From PALSA-607 sp036501485 (GTDB lineage Bacteria; Actinomycetota; Actinomycetes; Acidothermales; Acidothermaceae), in assembly GCA_036501485.1 (NCBI GenBank), contig DASYAG010000016.1, positions 91,605 through 155,604 on the forward strand: 64,000 nt of DNA. The letters run 5' to 3'. The position numbers and the translations under genes were made by a program. Shown here one piece after another: positions 16,725-24,898 of this stretch (the first letter of the stretch is position 1; every line of letters starts with the position of its first letter). Under the pieces are notes generated by a model that saw nothing but the letters and a program-made list of their open reading frames with translations, did no database searches and had not been told where the DNA came from.

Positions 16725-17789
16725 TCACCTGGCGCGGTGGCGAATCCACCAGAAGCAGAATCCGGCGATTGCGAGAGCAGCGACGAAGTAGACCAACGTC
16801 TCGCCCCATTGCAGCGTCCAGTAACGGTTCGCCGGCTGGTAGGTCACCACTTCGTGGTACGTCGCGCTGAGTTTGGTCACGCAAGATTCCAACGCATCCT
16901 GGATGCCGCCGGGTACCGGTCCCGCGACGCGACCACCCGATCCTGCCGGTCCACTGCCCGGGAAGGGGAGACTTGGGCACGAGGCCGCCACCGTCGCGGA
17001 GGTGAGCCCGTGTCCTGCGCTGTCGACAATGTGCTCGGAGTAGATCCACGCATTCGGAAGGTTTGGCGTGTTCGGCATAAGGCTCGGCGGCCCGCCGTTC
17101 GAGCTCCCGAAACCGATGTTGGTCGGATCGAGCGGCAGTGACTTGTGGTGCGGCGAGAAGATGTTGGGTCTAACGACGTAAGTGAACGTCAGGCGCACCG
17201 CCAAGAACGCCACGATCGTCGTCGCCATCGCAGGCAGTGTTCGGCGAATCAGTAAGCCGGCAATGACGCCGAGCACGAAACCGAATGCCGCGTATCCCAG
17301 TGGTGTGACGTTGCGCATCCCGAACAGGCCCGACCCAAATCGGTCTTGGCGGGCGCGGTCGATCGGTTGCGACCACCACGTCACGAGCAAACTCAGCAAC
17401 CCCGTGGCGACGATGCTGGCGAGACCCACCACCGCGAGTTTGGTCGCAAGCCAGCGGGTGCGGGTGACGCTTTGGGTCCACGCCAGGCGGTGCGTGCCGT
17501 TCTCGAATTCGCGAGCTATAAGCGGTGCGCCCCAGAACACTCCGACTAACGCGGGGACGACGACCAGTGCAGTGCCGATGAGTTCGAGTAGTTGGTCGAG
17601 CTTGCCGAGATTGATGCTGACGCCAGGACAGCTGCTGCTCGCATTGCACTTGGCATTGGCCTGGGCGTAGACCGCGTACAGGTGATCGAGGTGCCCATGA
17701 GTGGCGACGAACAAGATCGCCACTGCGAGGAGCAGCCCGCACGCGACCGCCGCCTGGGCTTGGAATTGACGCCAGCTGAGCCGGATCAT
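16725..17789 (-). CDS. ABC transporter permease of YtrA-regulated exporter
   Basis: 354-aa membrane protein. The ATG overlaps the ATPase stop (ATGA). Hydrophobic segments lie near residues 13-30, 66-90, 112-138, 160-180, 185-208 and at the C-terminus (330-348). A large external loop of about 110 residues, rich in Pro, Gly and Ser, lies between the last two. The REFENGTHRLAWTQSV stretch is typical of ABC-2 permeases. With the ATPase and GntR regulator it forms a YtrA-type operon, which in other Gram-positives answers cell-envelope stress. Substrate unknown. Confidence 0.85.
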   Translation of the reverse strand: MIRLSWRQFQAQAAVACGLLLAVAILFVATHGHLDHLYAVYAQANAKCNASSSCPGVSINLGKLDQLLELIGTALVVVPALVGVFWGAPLIAREFENGTHRLAWTQSVTRTRWLATKLAVVGLASIVATGLLSLLVTWWSQPIDRARQDRFGSGLFGMRNVTPLGYAAFGFVLGVIAGLLIRRTLPAMATTIVAFLAVRLTFTYVVRPNIFSPHHKSLPLDPTNIGFGSSNGGPPSLMPNTPNLPNAWIYSEHIVDSAGHGLTSATVAASCPSLPFPGSGPAGSGGRVAGPVPGGIQDALESCVTKLSATYHEVVTYQPANRYWTLQWGETLVYFVAALAIAGFCFWWIRHRAR

Positions 17790-18685
17790 TTGACGCTCCC
17801 GAGGTGTTTCGTTTGCGTCGTACGGCCGGCGTCCCCGGCGCGGCGCATATACGCGAGGACTAGGTCTTCGAGACCGATCTGCTCGACTGTCCAGGCAGGA
17901 TCGAGAATCGGGCCGCTGGTTTGCACGAGCAGCGTGGTTTGGCGATCGGTGTGGCTTGCCTCGATGACTTCTTGATCGGAGGGGAGCTGCGTCACGTCTC
18001 GACGCGGACCCGTCAGCCGGTGGTGACTGGCGAGCAACTCCTCGACGTCGCCAGCGACTTGCACTCGCGACCCGGCGAGCACGATCACGTAATCGCATAC
18101 TCGCTCGACGTCGGCCACCAGGTGCGACGAGAGAACGACGCTGACGGAATGCTCGGCGACACTTTCCATCAGGTGCTGAAGAAACTCGTGCCGAGCGAGT
18201 GGATCGAGGCTGGCCACCGGCTCATCGAGAACAAGTAGCTCGGGTCGTTTCGCGAGCGCGAGGGTGAGTGCCAACTGCGCGCGTTGACCGCCTGACAGCT
18301 TTCCCGCGCGCTGCTTGCGGTCGAGGCCAAGCTGATCGATGCGGCGGTCCGCCGTGGCTACGTCGAAGCGCGCATTCAGCCAGCTGCCCAACTCCAGGTG
18401 CTCACCGACTGACAGCCCGGAGTACACGGGAGTGTCCTGAGCCACGAAACCGACGCGCCCTAGCTGCTCCGGGTTCTCGGCGGGCCTGCCGCCCAACACC
18501 GCGATCTGCCCAGCACTGGGCTCCAGCAAGCCGACCGCCAGCTGCAGCAGCGTCGTCTTGCCTGCACCGTTTGGTCCGACGAGGCCGACGACTCGAGCGG
18601 CCGGTACTTGCAACGTGCAATCACGCAATGCCCAGCGTTGGCGATAGCGCTTGCCGAGCCCGCTGGCGTCGAGGACGGCGCTCAT
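17786..18685 (-). CDS. ABC transporter ATP-binding protein
   Basis: 299-aa ATPase with Walker A GPNGAGKTT (from residue 38), Q-loop VAQDTP, signature LSGGQRAQL (130-138), Walker B LLVLDEPVASLDP with Glu155, and the H-loop in VVLSSHLVADVERV. It energises the permease at 16725. Both ends overlap neighbours by 4 bp (ATGA), so the three genes form one coupled unit. The C-terminal 90 residues beyond the H-loop are of the kind found in ABC-2 exporter ATPases. Confidence 0.95.
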   Translation of the reverse strand: MSAVLDASGLGKRYRQRWALRDCTLQVPAARVVGLVGPNGAGKTTLLQLAVGLLEPSAGQIAVLGGRPAENPEQLGRVGFVAQDTPVYSGLSVGEHLELGSWLNARFDVATADRRIDQLGLDRKQRAGKLSGGQRAQLALTLALAKRPELLVLDEPVASLDPLARHEFLQHLMESVAEHSVSVVLSSHLVADVERVCDYVIVLAGSRVQVAGDVEELLASHHRLTGPRRDVTQLPSDQEVIEASHTDRQTTLLVQTSGPILDPAWTVEQIGLEDLVLAYMRRAGDAGRTTQTKHLGSVK

Positions 18686-19074
18686 GCGACACCTTGCGCG
18701 TCTAGGTTCCGAAAGGTGTCCTGAAACAGGGCCTCGATGCTCTCATCGTCGAGCCCGGCCCGACGTGCCTTCCCGAACCAGCCTTCGAGCTCCTCGCGCA
18801 GCGGACCGTGTGCGGCGCGCGATGAGTCGCTCAGTGTCGACGTGACGAAGGTGCCGACGCCTGCACGCGCCGCGACTAGCCCGCTGTGTTCGAGCTCGCG
18901 GTAGGCCTTGAGCACGGTGTTGGGGTTGATCGCCAACTGGGCGACGACGTCTTTGACGGTCGGCAGCTGGTCACCGGCGCTGAGCAAGCCCAGCACCAAC
19001 GCACGTCGCACTTGCTGCACCAGTTGCTGGTACGGGGACACCCCCGACGATGCGCTGAGATGGAACTCGATCAC
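18682..19074 (-). CDS. GntR family regulator, YtrA subfamily
   Basis: 130-aa regulator. The winged-helix domain is at the N-terminus (PYQQLVQQVRRALVLGLLSA, GDQLPTVKDVVAQLAINPNT, VLKAYRELEHSGLV, GVGTFV). Only a short helical C-terminal tail follows, as in YtrA-type GntR proteins. GTG start with CAGGAG ahead. It is the first gene of the operon with the ABC ATPase and permease and faces a repeat-rich operator at 19087-19114, so autoregulation is likely. Confidence 0.93.
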   Translation of the reverse strand: MIEFHLSASSGVSPYQQLVQQVRRALVLGLLSAGDQLPTVKDVVAQLAINPNTVLKAYRELEHSGLVAARAGVGTFVTSTLSDSSRAAHGPLREELEGWFGKARRAGLDDESIEALFQDTFRNLDAQGVA

Positions 19075-19086
19075 GGCGACTCCTGA

Positions 19087-19114
19087 TTAACTAGGTAACT
19101 AGCACAATAGTTAA
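19087..19114 (-). promoter_or_regulatory. Probable YtrA/GntR operator
   Basis: On the plus strand two direct copies of TAACTAG (19088-19094 and 19096-19102) are followed by TAGTTA (19108-19113), giving an inverted repeat TAACTA-N6-TAGTTA. It sits 13 bp upstream of the GntR start codon, where a repressor would block the operon. Spaced inverted repeats of this kind are common for YtrA-type regulators; binding is inferred. Confidence 0.55.
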
Positions 19115-19237
19115 CCGGACACCGCTGAAAGTCAATGGTCAGGTCGGCCCCGCTAGGCGAACCGACACTTCAACAGGTGGGCGCACCTAGCGGAGTGACG
19201 GGTAACCCCCCTTACGTGATCAACCTGCGAACCCACT

Positions 19238-19376
19238 CGCCGGCGGCGTTTCGTGCCCCTTGAGCGATTGCGTCGCCGCAACGTCAGTCGAAGAACACGA
19301 GAACGCGCTGAAGTACGACTTCCCGATGTTCTCCACGCCAATGGCGTCCGGCGACTTCATCGCCGAACTCGGTTAG
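19238..19376 (+). pseudogene. Remnant of an isochorismatase-like hydrolase 3' end
   Basis: A plus-strand frame ending at TAG 19374-19376 reads ...SVEEHENALKYDFPM, FSTPMASGDFIAELG. This resembles the C-terminus of isochorismatase-like cysteine hydrolases as I remember them. No start, catalytic Asp-Lys-Cys region or preceding part is present and upstream similarity fades by about 19240, so it is a gene fragment at most. Assignment is tentative. Confidence 0.35.
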
Positions 19377-19401
19377 TCAGCGTGTCCAGCCGCTAAGCCG
19401 G

Positions 19402-20100
19402 TCAGTACTCCTCGGTGATCTTCTGCCGTTTCACCGTCGCGTAGACGAGGCGGTCGATGGGGGCGAGGTCCAGTTCGGTCGGCTCGAAACGCATGCCCAA
19501 CTCGCCGGTCTGCCGGTCGATGCGCATGACCTCGGCCGCAAGCGCGAACTTCTTGTTGCCTGGGAGTTCGATGCGTACCTCCGCCGTAACGCCCACCGAT
19601 CGCACGAGGTCAGGCTGGTTGAGATCGATGCGACAGCCACCGTGGGAGAGATCCGTCGCGACGCCCTGCGCCGTCGTCCCGTCTGAGTAAGTGATCGTGG
19701 CCGGATGCCGCGTCGCGGCACGGACCGCGCTACGCCGGCGTTCGCGAGCGAGTGGCAGGACGCCGGTCAGGATCAGTGTGGTGTCGTCCTGATCGGAGGC
19801 ACGCCGGGCGATCACCTCGAGCACGATCAGTTCCTCGTCCGCGGCTTCTCGACCCGATACCCACACCCGCTGGCCCGAGCACATCGCCGCGGCCTCACGA
19901 CTGGTGCGAACGCCGATGGTGACGATCAGGCCGGCCGCGCCGGTGAGCCAGTGCGTGATGACGCCTCGTTGGAGCCCGCTGTCGAGGTCGACGGGGAGCA
20001 GCGTGACCTCACCGCCCGCCATCATCCACAGCACATGCGGGGCGGCTGGGTTCGGCTGCTCGGGGTCCGGCAGTGCTGGTTGCTGCGGCTGTGCGGTCAT
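19402..20100 (-). CDS. PilZ-domain protein (probable c-di-GMP effector)
   Basis: 232 aa. The N-terminal half looks like a YcgR-N-type beta domain. The C-terminal PilZ domain carries both c-di-GMP motifs: the Arg-rich RERRRSAVRAATRHP (about residues 116-130) and DLSHGGCRIDL (D/NxSxxG, about 149-159). No membrane segment. PilZ proteins bind cyclic di-GMP and change the behaviour of a partner such as a motor, polymerase or regulator. The PAS-PAS-GGDEF-EAL enzyme at 39437 could supply the signal. Its ribosome binding site lies within a hairpin at 20101-20131. Confidence 0.88.
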   Translation of the reverse strand: MTAQPQQPALPDPEQPNPAAPHVLWMMAGGEVTLLPVDLDSGLQRGVITHWLTGAAGLIVTIGVRTSREAAAMCSGQRVWVSGREAADEELIVLEVIARRASDQDDTTLILTGVLPLARERRRSAVRAATRHPATITYSDGTTAQGVATDLSHGGCRIDLNQPDLVRSVGVTAEVRIELPGNKKFALAAEVMRIDRQTGELGMRFEPTELDLAPIDRLVYATVKRQKITEEY

Positions 20101-20131
20101 CGTCAGCTCCCGGTCTGTGCGTGAGCTGACG
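20101..20131 (-). promoter_or_regulatory. Hairpin covering the ribosome binding site of the PilZ gene
   Basis: In the mRNA (minus strand) CGTCAGCTC pairs perfectly with GAGCTGACG across a 13-nt loop. The second arm includes the GAG of the GGGAG Shine-Dalgarno sequence and ends directly against the AUG at 20100. The hairpin would hide the ribosome binding site, so a temperature, protein or translation-coupled opening is possible. Seen directly; the regulatory effect is inferred. Confidence 0.5.
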
Positions 20132-20258
20132 GCTGAGAAGGCCAGAGCCGATTTGCCCTATTTGCTACCTACCAACCATGTGTAGCCGTAAATTGCGGTT
20201 ATGTATAGGTGCCGAACAGACACCGATCGCTGACGTTCGGTGCCCAAAGCCGCCAATT

Positions 20259-21059
20259 TCAGGCCGAAGCGGCCGCACTGCTCGTGTCGGCGTCGAGGCT
20301 CATCAGCCGAAATTGCGCACCGGTCGGGTCGCTCGCTTCGGCGAGCCGGCCGTAAGGCGTGTCCTCTGCGGGCCTGACGATCGCCCCACCCAACGCCAGC
20401 ACGGTGGCGACCGCCGCGTCGGTGTCGGTGACCCCGAAGTAGACGGCCCAGTGCGCGGGAGCGCCGTCCGGCGGAAAGACCGAGGCATCCATGATTCCTG
20501 CCAGCTGCGCGTCGCCGTGCTGCAAGACCGTGTACCGGAACTCCGGGGTATCGCTCATCGTCTGCGCGTCCCAGCGGAACACGTCTCGGTAGAACGCGAC
20601 GGCGGCGTTGTAGTCGCGCGTGTGCAACTCGAACCAGCTCGGTGCGCCGGGCTCGCCGAGGACGCCGAAGCCTTTGTGCAGGCCTGGCTCCCAGACCCCA
20701 ATCACCGCGCCGCCGGGATCGATGACGGCGGCCATCGTGCCCAGCTCGCCGACGTGCATCGGCTCGATGAGGACCCGTCCACCGTGGGCGAGCGCCATTT
20801 CGAGGGTTTTCGCCGCGTCGTCGGTGGCCAGGTGCACTGACCAGGTGTCGGGCATCGGGTTGCTCGGATCGCGGGCCATGCAACCGGCGACGAGCGCGCC
20901 GTCTTTGCGGAAGTTGAAATAGCCGCCGAACTCGGCGTTGGCTTCGTCGGCCGTCCAGCCGAACAGCTCGATGTAAAACGCCCGGGTGCGCTGCGTGTCG
21001 GACGTCATCAGGTCGATCCAGCAGGGCGCTCCGAGCGGAGCATCTTCATGTGCGGGCAC
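20259..21059 (-). CDS. Two-domain VOC family protein
   Basis: 266 aa with two glyoxalase-fold units. Unit 1 runs over residues about 8-130 (APCWIDLMTSDTQRTRAFY ... AVIDPGGAVIGVWEPG) and unit 2 about 137-255 (PSWFELHTRDYNAAVAFYR ... ASDPTGAQFRLM). The layout matches the actinobacterial CFP32/Rv0577-like family as I recall it, whose function is uncertain. GTG at 21059 is chosen because GGGAGG lies just upstream; a TTG 4 codons earlier is possible. It is divergent from a SigG-like sigma factor gene only 61 bp away. Confidence 0.88.
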   Translation of the reverse strand: MPAHEDAPLGAPCWIDLMTSDTQRTRAFYIELFGWTADEANAEFGGYFNFRKDGALVAGCMARDPSNPMPDTWSVHLATDDAAKTLEMALAHGGRVLIEPMHVGELGTMAAVIDPGGAVIGVWEPGLHKGFGVLGEPGAPSWFELHTRDYNAAVAFYRDVFRWDAQTMSDTPEFRYTVLQHGDAQLAGIMDASVFPPDGAPAHWAVYFGVTDTDAAVATVLALGGAIVRPAEDTPYGRLAEASDPTGAQFRLMSLDADTSSAAASA

Positions 21060-21120
21060 GACGCCTCCCAAGCTTCGTATCAGGTTCTGGGTTGTCAGGG
21101 TTGATGCCTAGCATGTGCCT

Positions 21121-22104
21121 ATGACCACAACCACCGCCATGCCACAGGAGCTCGAAGATCGGTTCGAGCAGTACCGAGTCGAGTTGCGCGGGTTTTGTTA
21201 TCGGATGCTCGCGTCGCCCTTCGACGCCGAAGACGCCGTGCAGGAGACGTTCATCCGAGCGTGGCGGGGCTATGGCAGCTTCGAGGGCCGTGCGTCGCTG
21301 CGGTCGTGGCTGTACAAGATCGCGACCAACGTCTGCCTCGACATGCGCCGAAGTGGCGAGCGACGCGCACGGCCGATGGATTTCGGGCCGTCCCAAGAGC
21401 CGGTCGCGGCAAATCTGAATATCCTGGCGGAGACGACCTGGCTCGAGCCGATGCCCGATGAATTCATCGTTGCCGCAGACCGCGATCCGGCCGATGTCGC
21501 CGTCGCGCGCGACAGCGTCCGGCTTGCGTTTGTCGCAGCGCTGCAGCACCTGCCACCCCGCCAACGCGCGGTGCTGATCCTGTGCGAGGTGCTGCAGTGG
21601 AAGGCGACCGAGGTCGCCGAACTCCTCGAGACCACGACGGCGTCGGTCAACAGCGCCTTGCAACGAGCCCGCGCCACGCTCGACACCGCCAAGCCCTCGT
21701 CGTCCGAGCCGGCGTCGGAACTAAAAGCCGCCGACCGCGAACTGCTCGCGCGCTACGTCAAGGCGTTCGAGGCCTACGACATTGACGCGCTGACCGCCTT
21801 GATCCACGACGACGCGATCCAGTCGATGCCGCCGTATGACATGTGGCTGGAAGGTCGCGACGACATTCTGAAGTGGTTCTTCGGGCCGGGCATCGGGTGT
21901 CAGGGGTCGCGGGTGATCCCGACGATGACCGCCAACGGGTCTGCTGCGTTTGGTCAATACAAGCCAAGCGAGAACGGCGGCCTTGAGCCGTGGGCGCTTC
22001 AGGTTGTCGAGCTGCGTGACGGCAAGATCGGTGAGCTGACCTTCTTCCTGGCAACCGAGACGCTCTTCCCGCTGTTCGGCCTGCCGCTCGAGTTCGAGGG
22101 CTGA
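21121..22104 (+). CDS. ECF RNA polymerase sigma factor, SigG-like, with SnoaL-like C-terminus
   Basis: 327 aa. Sigma region 2 covers residues about 10-80 (FCYRMLASPFDAEDAVQETF, RAWRGYGSFEGRASLRSWLY, KIATNVCLDMRR) and region 4 about 135-195 (LQHLPPRQRAVLILCEVLQW, KATEVAELLETTTASVNSAL). A C-terminal SnoaL-like domain of about 120 residues follows (LLARYVKAFEAYDIDALTAL, FLATETLFPLFGLP). Such sigma factors lack a conventional anti-sigma gene and are thought to be controlled by their own C-terminal domain. It is divergent from a two-domain VOC protein, a likely target. Confidence 0.93.
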   Translation: MTTTTAMPQELEDRFEQYRVELRGFCYRMLASPFDAEDAVQETFIRAWRGYGSFEGRASLRSWLYKIATNVCLDMRRSGERRARPMDFGPSQEPVAANLNILAETTWLEPMPDEFIVAADRDPADVAVARDSVRLAFVAALQHLPPRQRAVLILCEVLQWKATEVAELLETTTASVNSALQRARATLDTAKPSSSEPASELKAADRELLARYVKAFEAYDIDALTALIHDDAIQSMPPYDMWLEGRDDILKWFFGPGIGCQGSRVIPTMTANGSAAFGQYKPSENGGLEPWALQVVELRDGKIGELTFFLATETLFPLFGLPLEFEG

Positions 22105-22139
22105 TTCTCGGCTTTGCTAATTCTTGACTGCGCGGATGC

Positions 22140-22349
22140 CTAGCTGCGTAGTACTCCGCGTAGCCCTAGCAACGCGATCAGCTCGATCAGCTCGGCGGGG
22201 GCGTTGCACAGTCGAAGCGTGTAACCCTGGCGTCGACTGGTCAGCTCGAGTCGCGCGAGTGTCTCGACCGTGGCCACGTCGGCGGGCAGGCCCGCGACGT
22301 CCCAGTCGACGACCACGCGGTTGGGCGGGCGCGGCGCAGACGTAACCAT
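22140..22349 (-). CDS. Small STAS-like protein
   Basis: 69 aa with the shape of a STAS (anti-sigma antagonist-like) domain: RVVVDWDVAGLPADVATVET, LARLELTSRRQGYTLRLC, NAPAELIELIALLGLRGVL. The Ser/Thr normally phosphorylated in antagonists is not obvious, since the segment before the second helix reads NAPAEL, so it may be a non-phosphorylated or ligand-binding variant. No anti-sigma kinase gene is adjacent. Divergent from a lipoprotein gene. Confidence 0.65.
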   Translation of the reverse strand: MVTSAPRPPNRVVVDWDVAGLPADVATVETLARLELTSRRQGYTLRLCNAPAELIELIALLGLRGVLRS

Positions 22350-22477
22350 CTGGATACAGACGATGGGCAGGCCCGGAATTCATCGGTGCCACGCCGCCTA
22401 TTGGGCCGTGGAGGTCGTATTCTCCGCGGTGAGAACGTCGGGATTTGCGCGTTCGCGTGCCAGCATCGGAGGCCAGC

Positions 22478-23278
22478 ATGACCCCGTACCCCGATCGCGC
22501 AGTCCTCGTCCTTCGCCATCGCCGCACTGTCGGGGTTGTCACGCTCGCTGTGACGCTCGGCGTCGCGCTAGCCGGTTGTTCGGCGATCAGCAAGGTCAAG
22601 ACGGTCGCGCACAACGTGGAGAACAACAAAAAGACGATGGACTCGTTCACGACCAAGATCCAATCGGGCGCCGCTCAGCCGTTCATGGCGACTTATGTGA
22701 CGACTGGCGACAGCCCGACGACGGTCGTGTATGCCGTCCAGCCGCCGAAGGGCCTCGCCTTCACGAGCACGCCGTCGAACACCAGCAGCGCAGGCAGTAG
22801 CGGTTCCGCTAACACACCCAGCATCGACATCATCGTGAACTCGTCAGGTGAATACTCGTGCACGCCGCCCGACACGTCCGGTACAGCGGGCAAAGGCACG
22901 TGGGCGTGTCAGATGTTGTCACCGGGCGCGGCTGAAGAGCAAAACGCGATTTACGACTTCTACACACCGTCGCACTGGGTCACCTTCCTTCGAGGGTTCT
23001 CACTCGCCGCGGGATTCGCCGGCGACAAGGTCACGTCGTCGACCATGACCGTCAACGGCTTCGCGATGTCTTGTGTCGACTTCGCGACGCCCGGCGAGGC
23101 GGGTGAAAGCACGATCTGTACAACCGCTCAAGGCATCCTCGGCTACGTCAAGGTCGCGGGAGATACCACGAGCTTTGAGATCAAGAGCTACTCGGCGTCG
23201 CCGGATGCGTCGTTGTTCCAGCTGCCGCCCGGAGCCACCGTCACTCAGGTCACGCTGCCGTCGTCGCCAGCCGCCTGA
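22478..23278 (+). CDS. Putative lipoprotein
   Basis: 266 aa. ATG 22478 follows ATCGGAGGCC; a start at 22445 adds an unlikely N-terminus. The signal peptide has a basic region (LRHRR), a hydrophobic stretch and the lipobox LAGC (Cys34). The mature part is Ser/Thr-rich, with two Cys pairs (YSCTPP and WACQML; MSCVDF and TICTTA) that could form disulfides. No family recognised. Probably attached to the outer face of the membrane. Confidence 0.82.
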   Translation: MTPYPDRAVLVLRHRRTVGVVTLAVTLGVALAGCSAISKVKTVAHNVENNKKTMDSFTTKIQSGAAQPFMATYVTTGDSPTTVVYAVQPPKGLAFTSTPSNTSSAGSSGSANTPSIDIIVNSSGEYSCTPPDTSGTAGKGTWACQMLSPGAAEEQNAIYDFYTPSHWVTFLRGFSLAAGFAGDKVTSSTMTVNGFAMSCVDFATPGEAGESTICTTAQGILGYVKVAGDTTSFEIKSYSASPDASLFQLPPGATVTQVTLPSSPAA

Positions 23279-23289
23279 TGTGCTGCTGA

Positions 23290-23589
23290 CTACCTAGACG
23301 GTGACAGGTACTCGACGCGGGTCTGCGTAACAAGGGCGCGGACGGCGGTGAGGAACGTCGCGGTGTGCGGTTGGCGTTCGTGCTCGGCATGGGCATCGCG
23401 GTCGCGGTAGACCTCGTAGAACACCCGCGCCAGCGGCTCGCCTTCGACTGCGTAGGTCTCATACGTCAGCGTGCCAGCTTCGTGCGCGTGAATCAGCGGT
23501 ACTGCGGCCGCTGTCAGTTCGTCGAACGCGCGCGCGGCGGACAGGTCGGGTAGGTCGAATCGAACCACCAAGGTGAACACGGTCGGCAC
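23290..23589 (-). CDS. Antibiotic biosynthesis monooxygenase (ABM)-domain protein
   Basis: 99-aa ferredoxin-like alpha/beta barrel protein: VVRFDLPDLSAARAFDEL, TLTYETYAVEGEPLARVFYE, VYRDRDAHAEHERQPHTATF. ABM-domain proteins dimerise; some are quinone or polyketide monooxygenases, others (YgiN-like) act on quinols. The pattern is that of the small stand-alone type. GTG start. It is isolated between a lipoprotein gene and the LtrA gene, so context gives no function. Confidence 0.82.
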   Translation of the reverse strand: MPTVFTLVVRFDLPDLSAARAFDELTAAAVPLIHAHEAGTLTYETYAVEGEPLARVFYEVYRDRDAHAEHERQPHTATFLTAVRALVTQTRVEYLSPSR

Positions 23590-23622
23590 GCTAGCGCAAC
23601 GCTATGACTAGGCGAGGTTCGG

Positions 23623-24867
23623 GTGAGCAAGCGAGGGTGGCGGCCTGCGCGCCCTAAGGTTCGGGATGTGAGCACCCCCAGCACCGCGAGGCGCTTCGTC
23701 AACCCGTTGCGGCCTCGCGACCCCGCCGAGGCACACCGGGTCGCGTCGCCGTTGGAGCTCTTCACTGACCTCTGTTTCGTGGTCGCTATTTCGCAGGCGG
23801 CGTCGTCGCTGCATCTTCACCTGACTGAAGGTCACGGCGCTAGGGGGATTCTCGGTTTCGCGATGGTGTTCTTCGCCATCTTCTGGGCTTGGCTCAACTT
23901 CTCGTGGTTTGCGTCCGCGTACGACAACGACGATGTCGGTTATCGACTGCTGACGCTCCTGCACGTGCTGGGCTCGCTCGTCCTTGCTGCCGGCATCCCC
24001 GGCATGGTCGACGGCGACTTCGCACTGGGTGTGTTGGGTTACCTCATCATGCGGTCGTCACTGGTCGTGCAGTGGTTGCGCGTCGCGGCCGACGATCCGC
24101 CGCGTCGCCAGACGGCGCGCCGATACGCGACCGGCATTGCCGTCGTCCAACTCTGTTGGGTTGGCTTCATCTTCTTGCCGCACGGGCTCGAGGTGCCGGC
24201 GTTTGCTGTCGGCGTCGTGGCCGAGCTTCTCGTGCCGGTGTGGGCAGAACGAGCCGGCATCACCCCGTGGCACCCACATCACATCGCCGAGCGATACAGC
24301 CTCTTCTACATCATCGTGCTTGGCGAGACTGTCCTCTCGACAACCGTTGCGATCCAGCAGGCGTTGACCGCGCACGAGTTGCATGTAGGCCTGATTTCGG
24401 TGATCGCCGGTGGCGTGCTCATCGTGTTCAGCCTCTGGTGGTTGTACTTCTCCCGCAACGACGGTGAGGCACTCGCTCGGATACATGACAGGTACAACCA
24501 CGACACATACCTGTGGGGCTATGGCCACTACTTCCTGTTCGCAGCAGGAGCGGCCATCGGCGCCGGCCTCGCGGCGCGGGTCGATGTCTGGCGACACAAC
24601 TCCGCCTCGAGCCACTTGCAAACAGCGTTTGCGGTCACCGTCCCCGTCGCACTGGTGCTAGCCACGATGTGGACGATCTGCGTGCGGTTGCACGACAAGT
24701 CGCATCAGACCGCAGCGGCGTTCGGGGTTGCGGTGCTGCTCGTGCTGGCAGGCACCTTTACGCCAGTACCCGAACTCGTAGCAGGTGTTGTCTGTGTCGG
24801 CCTGCTTGCATTCGAACTTGTGAAGCAGCCGATGAGTTCTGGCCAGTCGCAGCGTCCATCTCACTGA
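23623..24867 (+). CDS. Low temperature requirement protein A (LtrA) family membrane protein
   Basis: 414 aa with about ten to twelve hydrophobic segments. The N-terminal SPLELFTDLCFVVAISQAAS is the family signature, and conserved segments such as FWAWLNFSWFASAYDNDDVG and HIAERYSLFYIIVLGETVLS follow. The role of LtrA is poorly known; it was first found through cold growth of Listeria. GTG 23623 has GAGG close by; GTG 23668 is an alternative. It is monocistronic or read with the reductase gene that follows 31 bp later. Confidence 0.88.
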   Translation: MSKRGWRPARPKVRDVSTPSTARRFVNPLRPRDPAEAHRVASPLELFTDLCFVVAISQAASSLHLHLTEGHGARGILGFAMVFFAIFWAWLNFSWFASAYDNDDVGYRLLTLLHVLGSLVLAAGIPGMVDGDFALGVLGYLIMRSSLVVQWLRVAADDPPRRQTARRYATGIAVVQLCWVGFIFLPHGLEVPAFAVGVVAELLVPVWAERAGITPWHPHHIAERYSLFYIIVLGETVLSTTVAIQQALTAHELHVGLISVIAGGVLIVFSLWWLYFSRNDGEALARIHDRYNHDTYLWGYGHYFLFAAGAAIGAGLAARVDVWRHNSASSHLQTAFAVTVPVALVLATMWTICVRLHDKSHQTAAAFGVAVLLVLAGTFTPVPELVAGVVCVGLLAFELVKQPMSSGQSQRPSH

Positions 24868-24898
24868 CAACTTTGGTAGCGACCGGAAGGATCTCATC

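Larger units (their letters stand above)
19075..19401 (+). other. Intergenic region without an intact gene
   Basis: 327 bp between the GntR and PilZ genes. It holds the probable GntR operator (19087-19114), a short inverted GCTAGG...CCTAGC pair around 19151-19189, and a decayed plus-strand gene end (about 19238-19376). I see no intact gene and no RNA gene in it. Confidence 0.6.
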
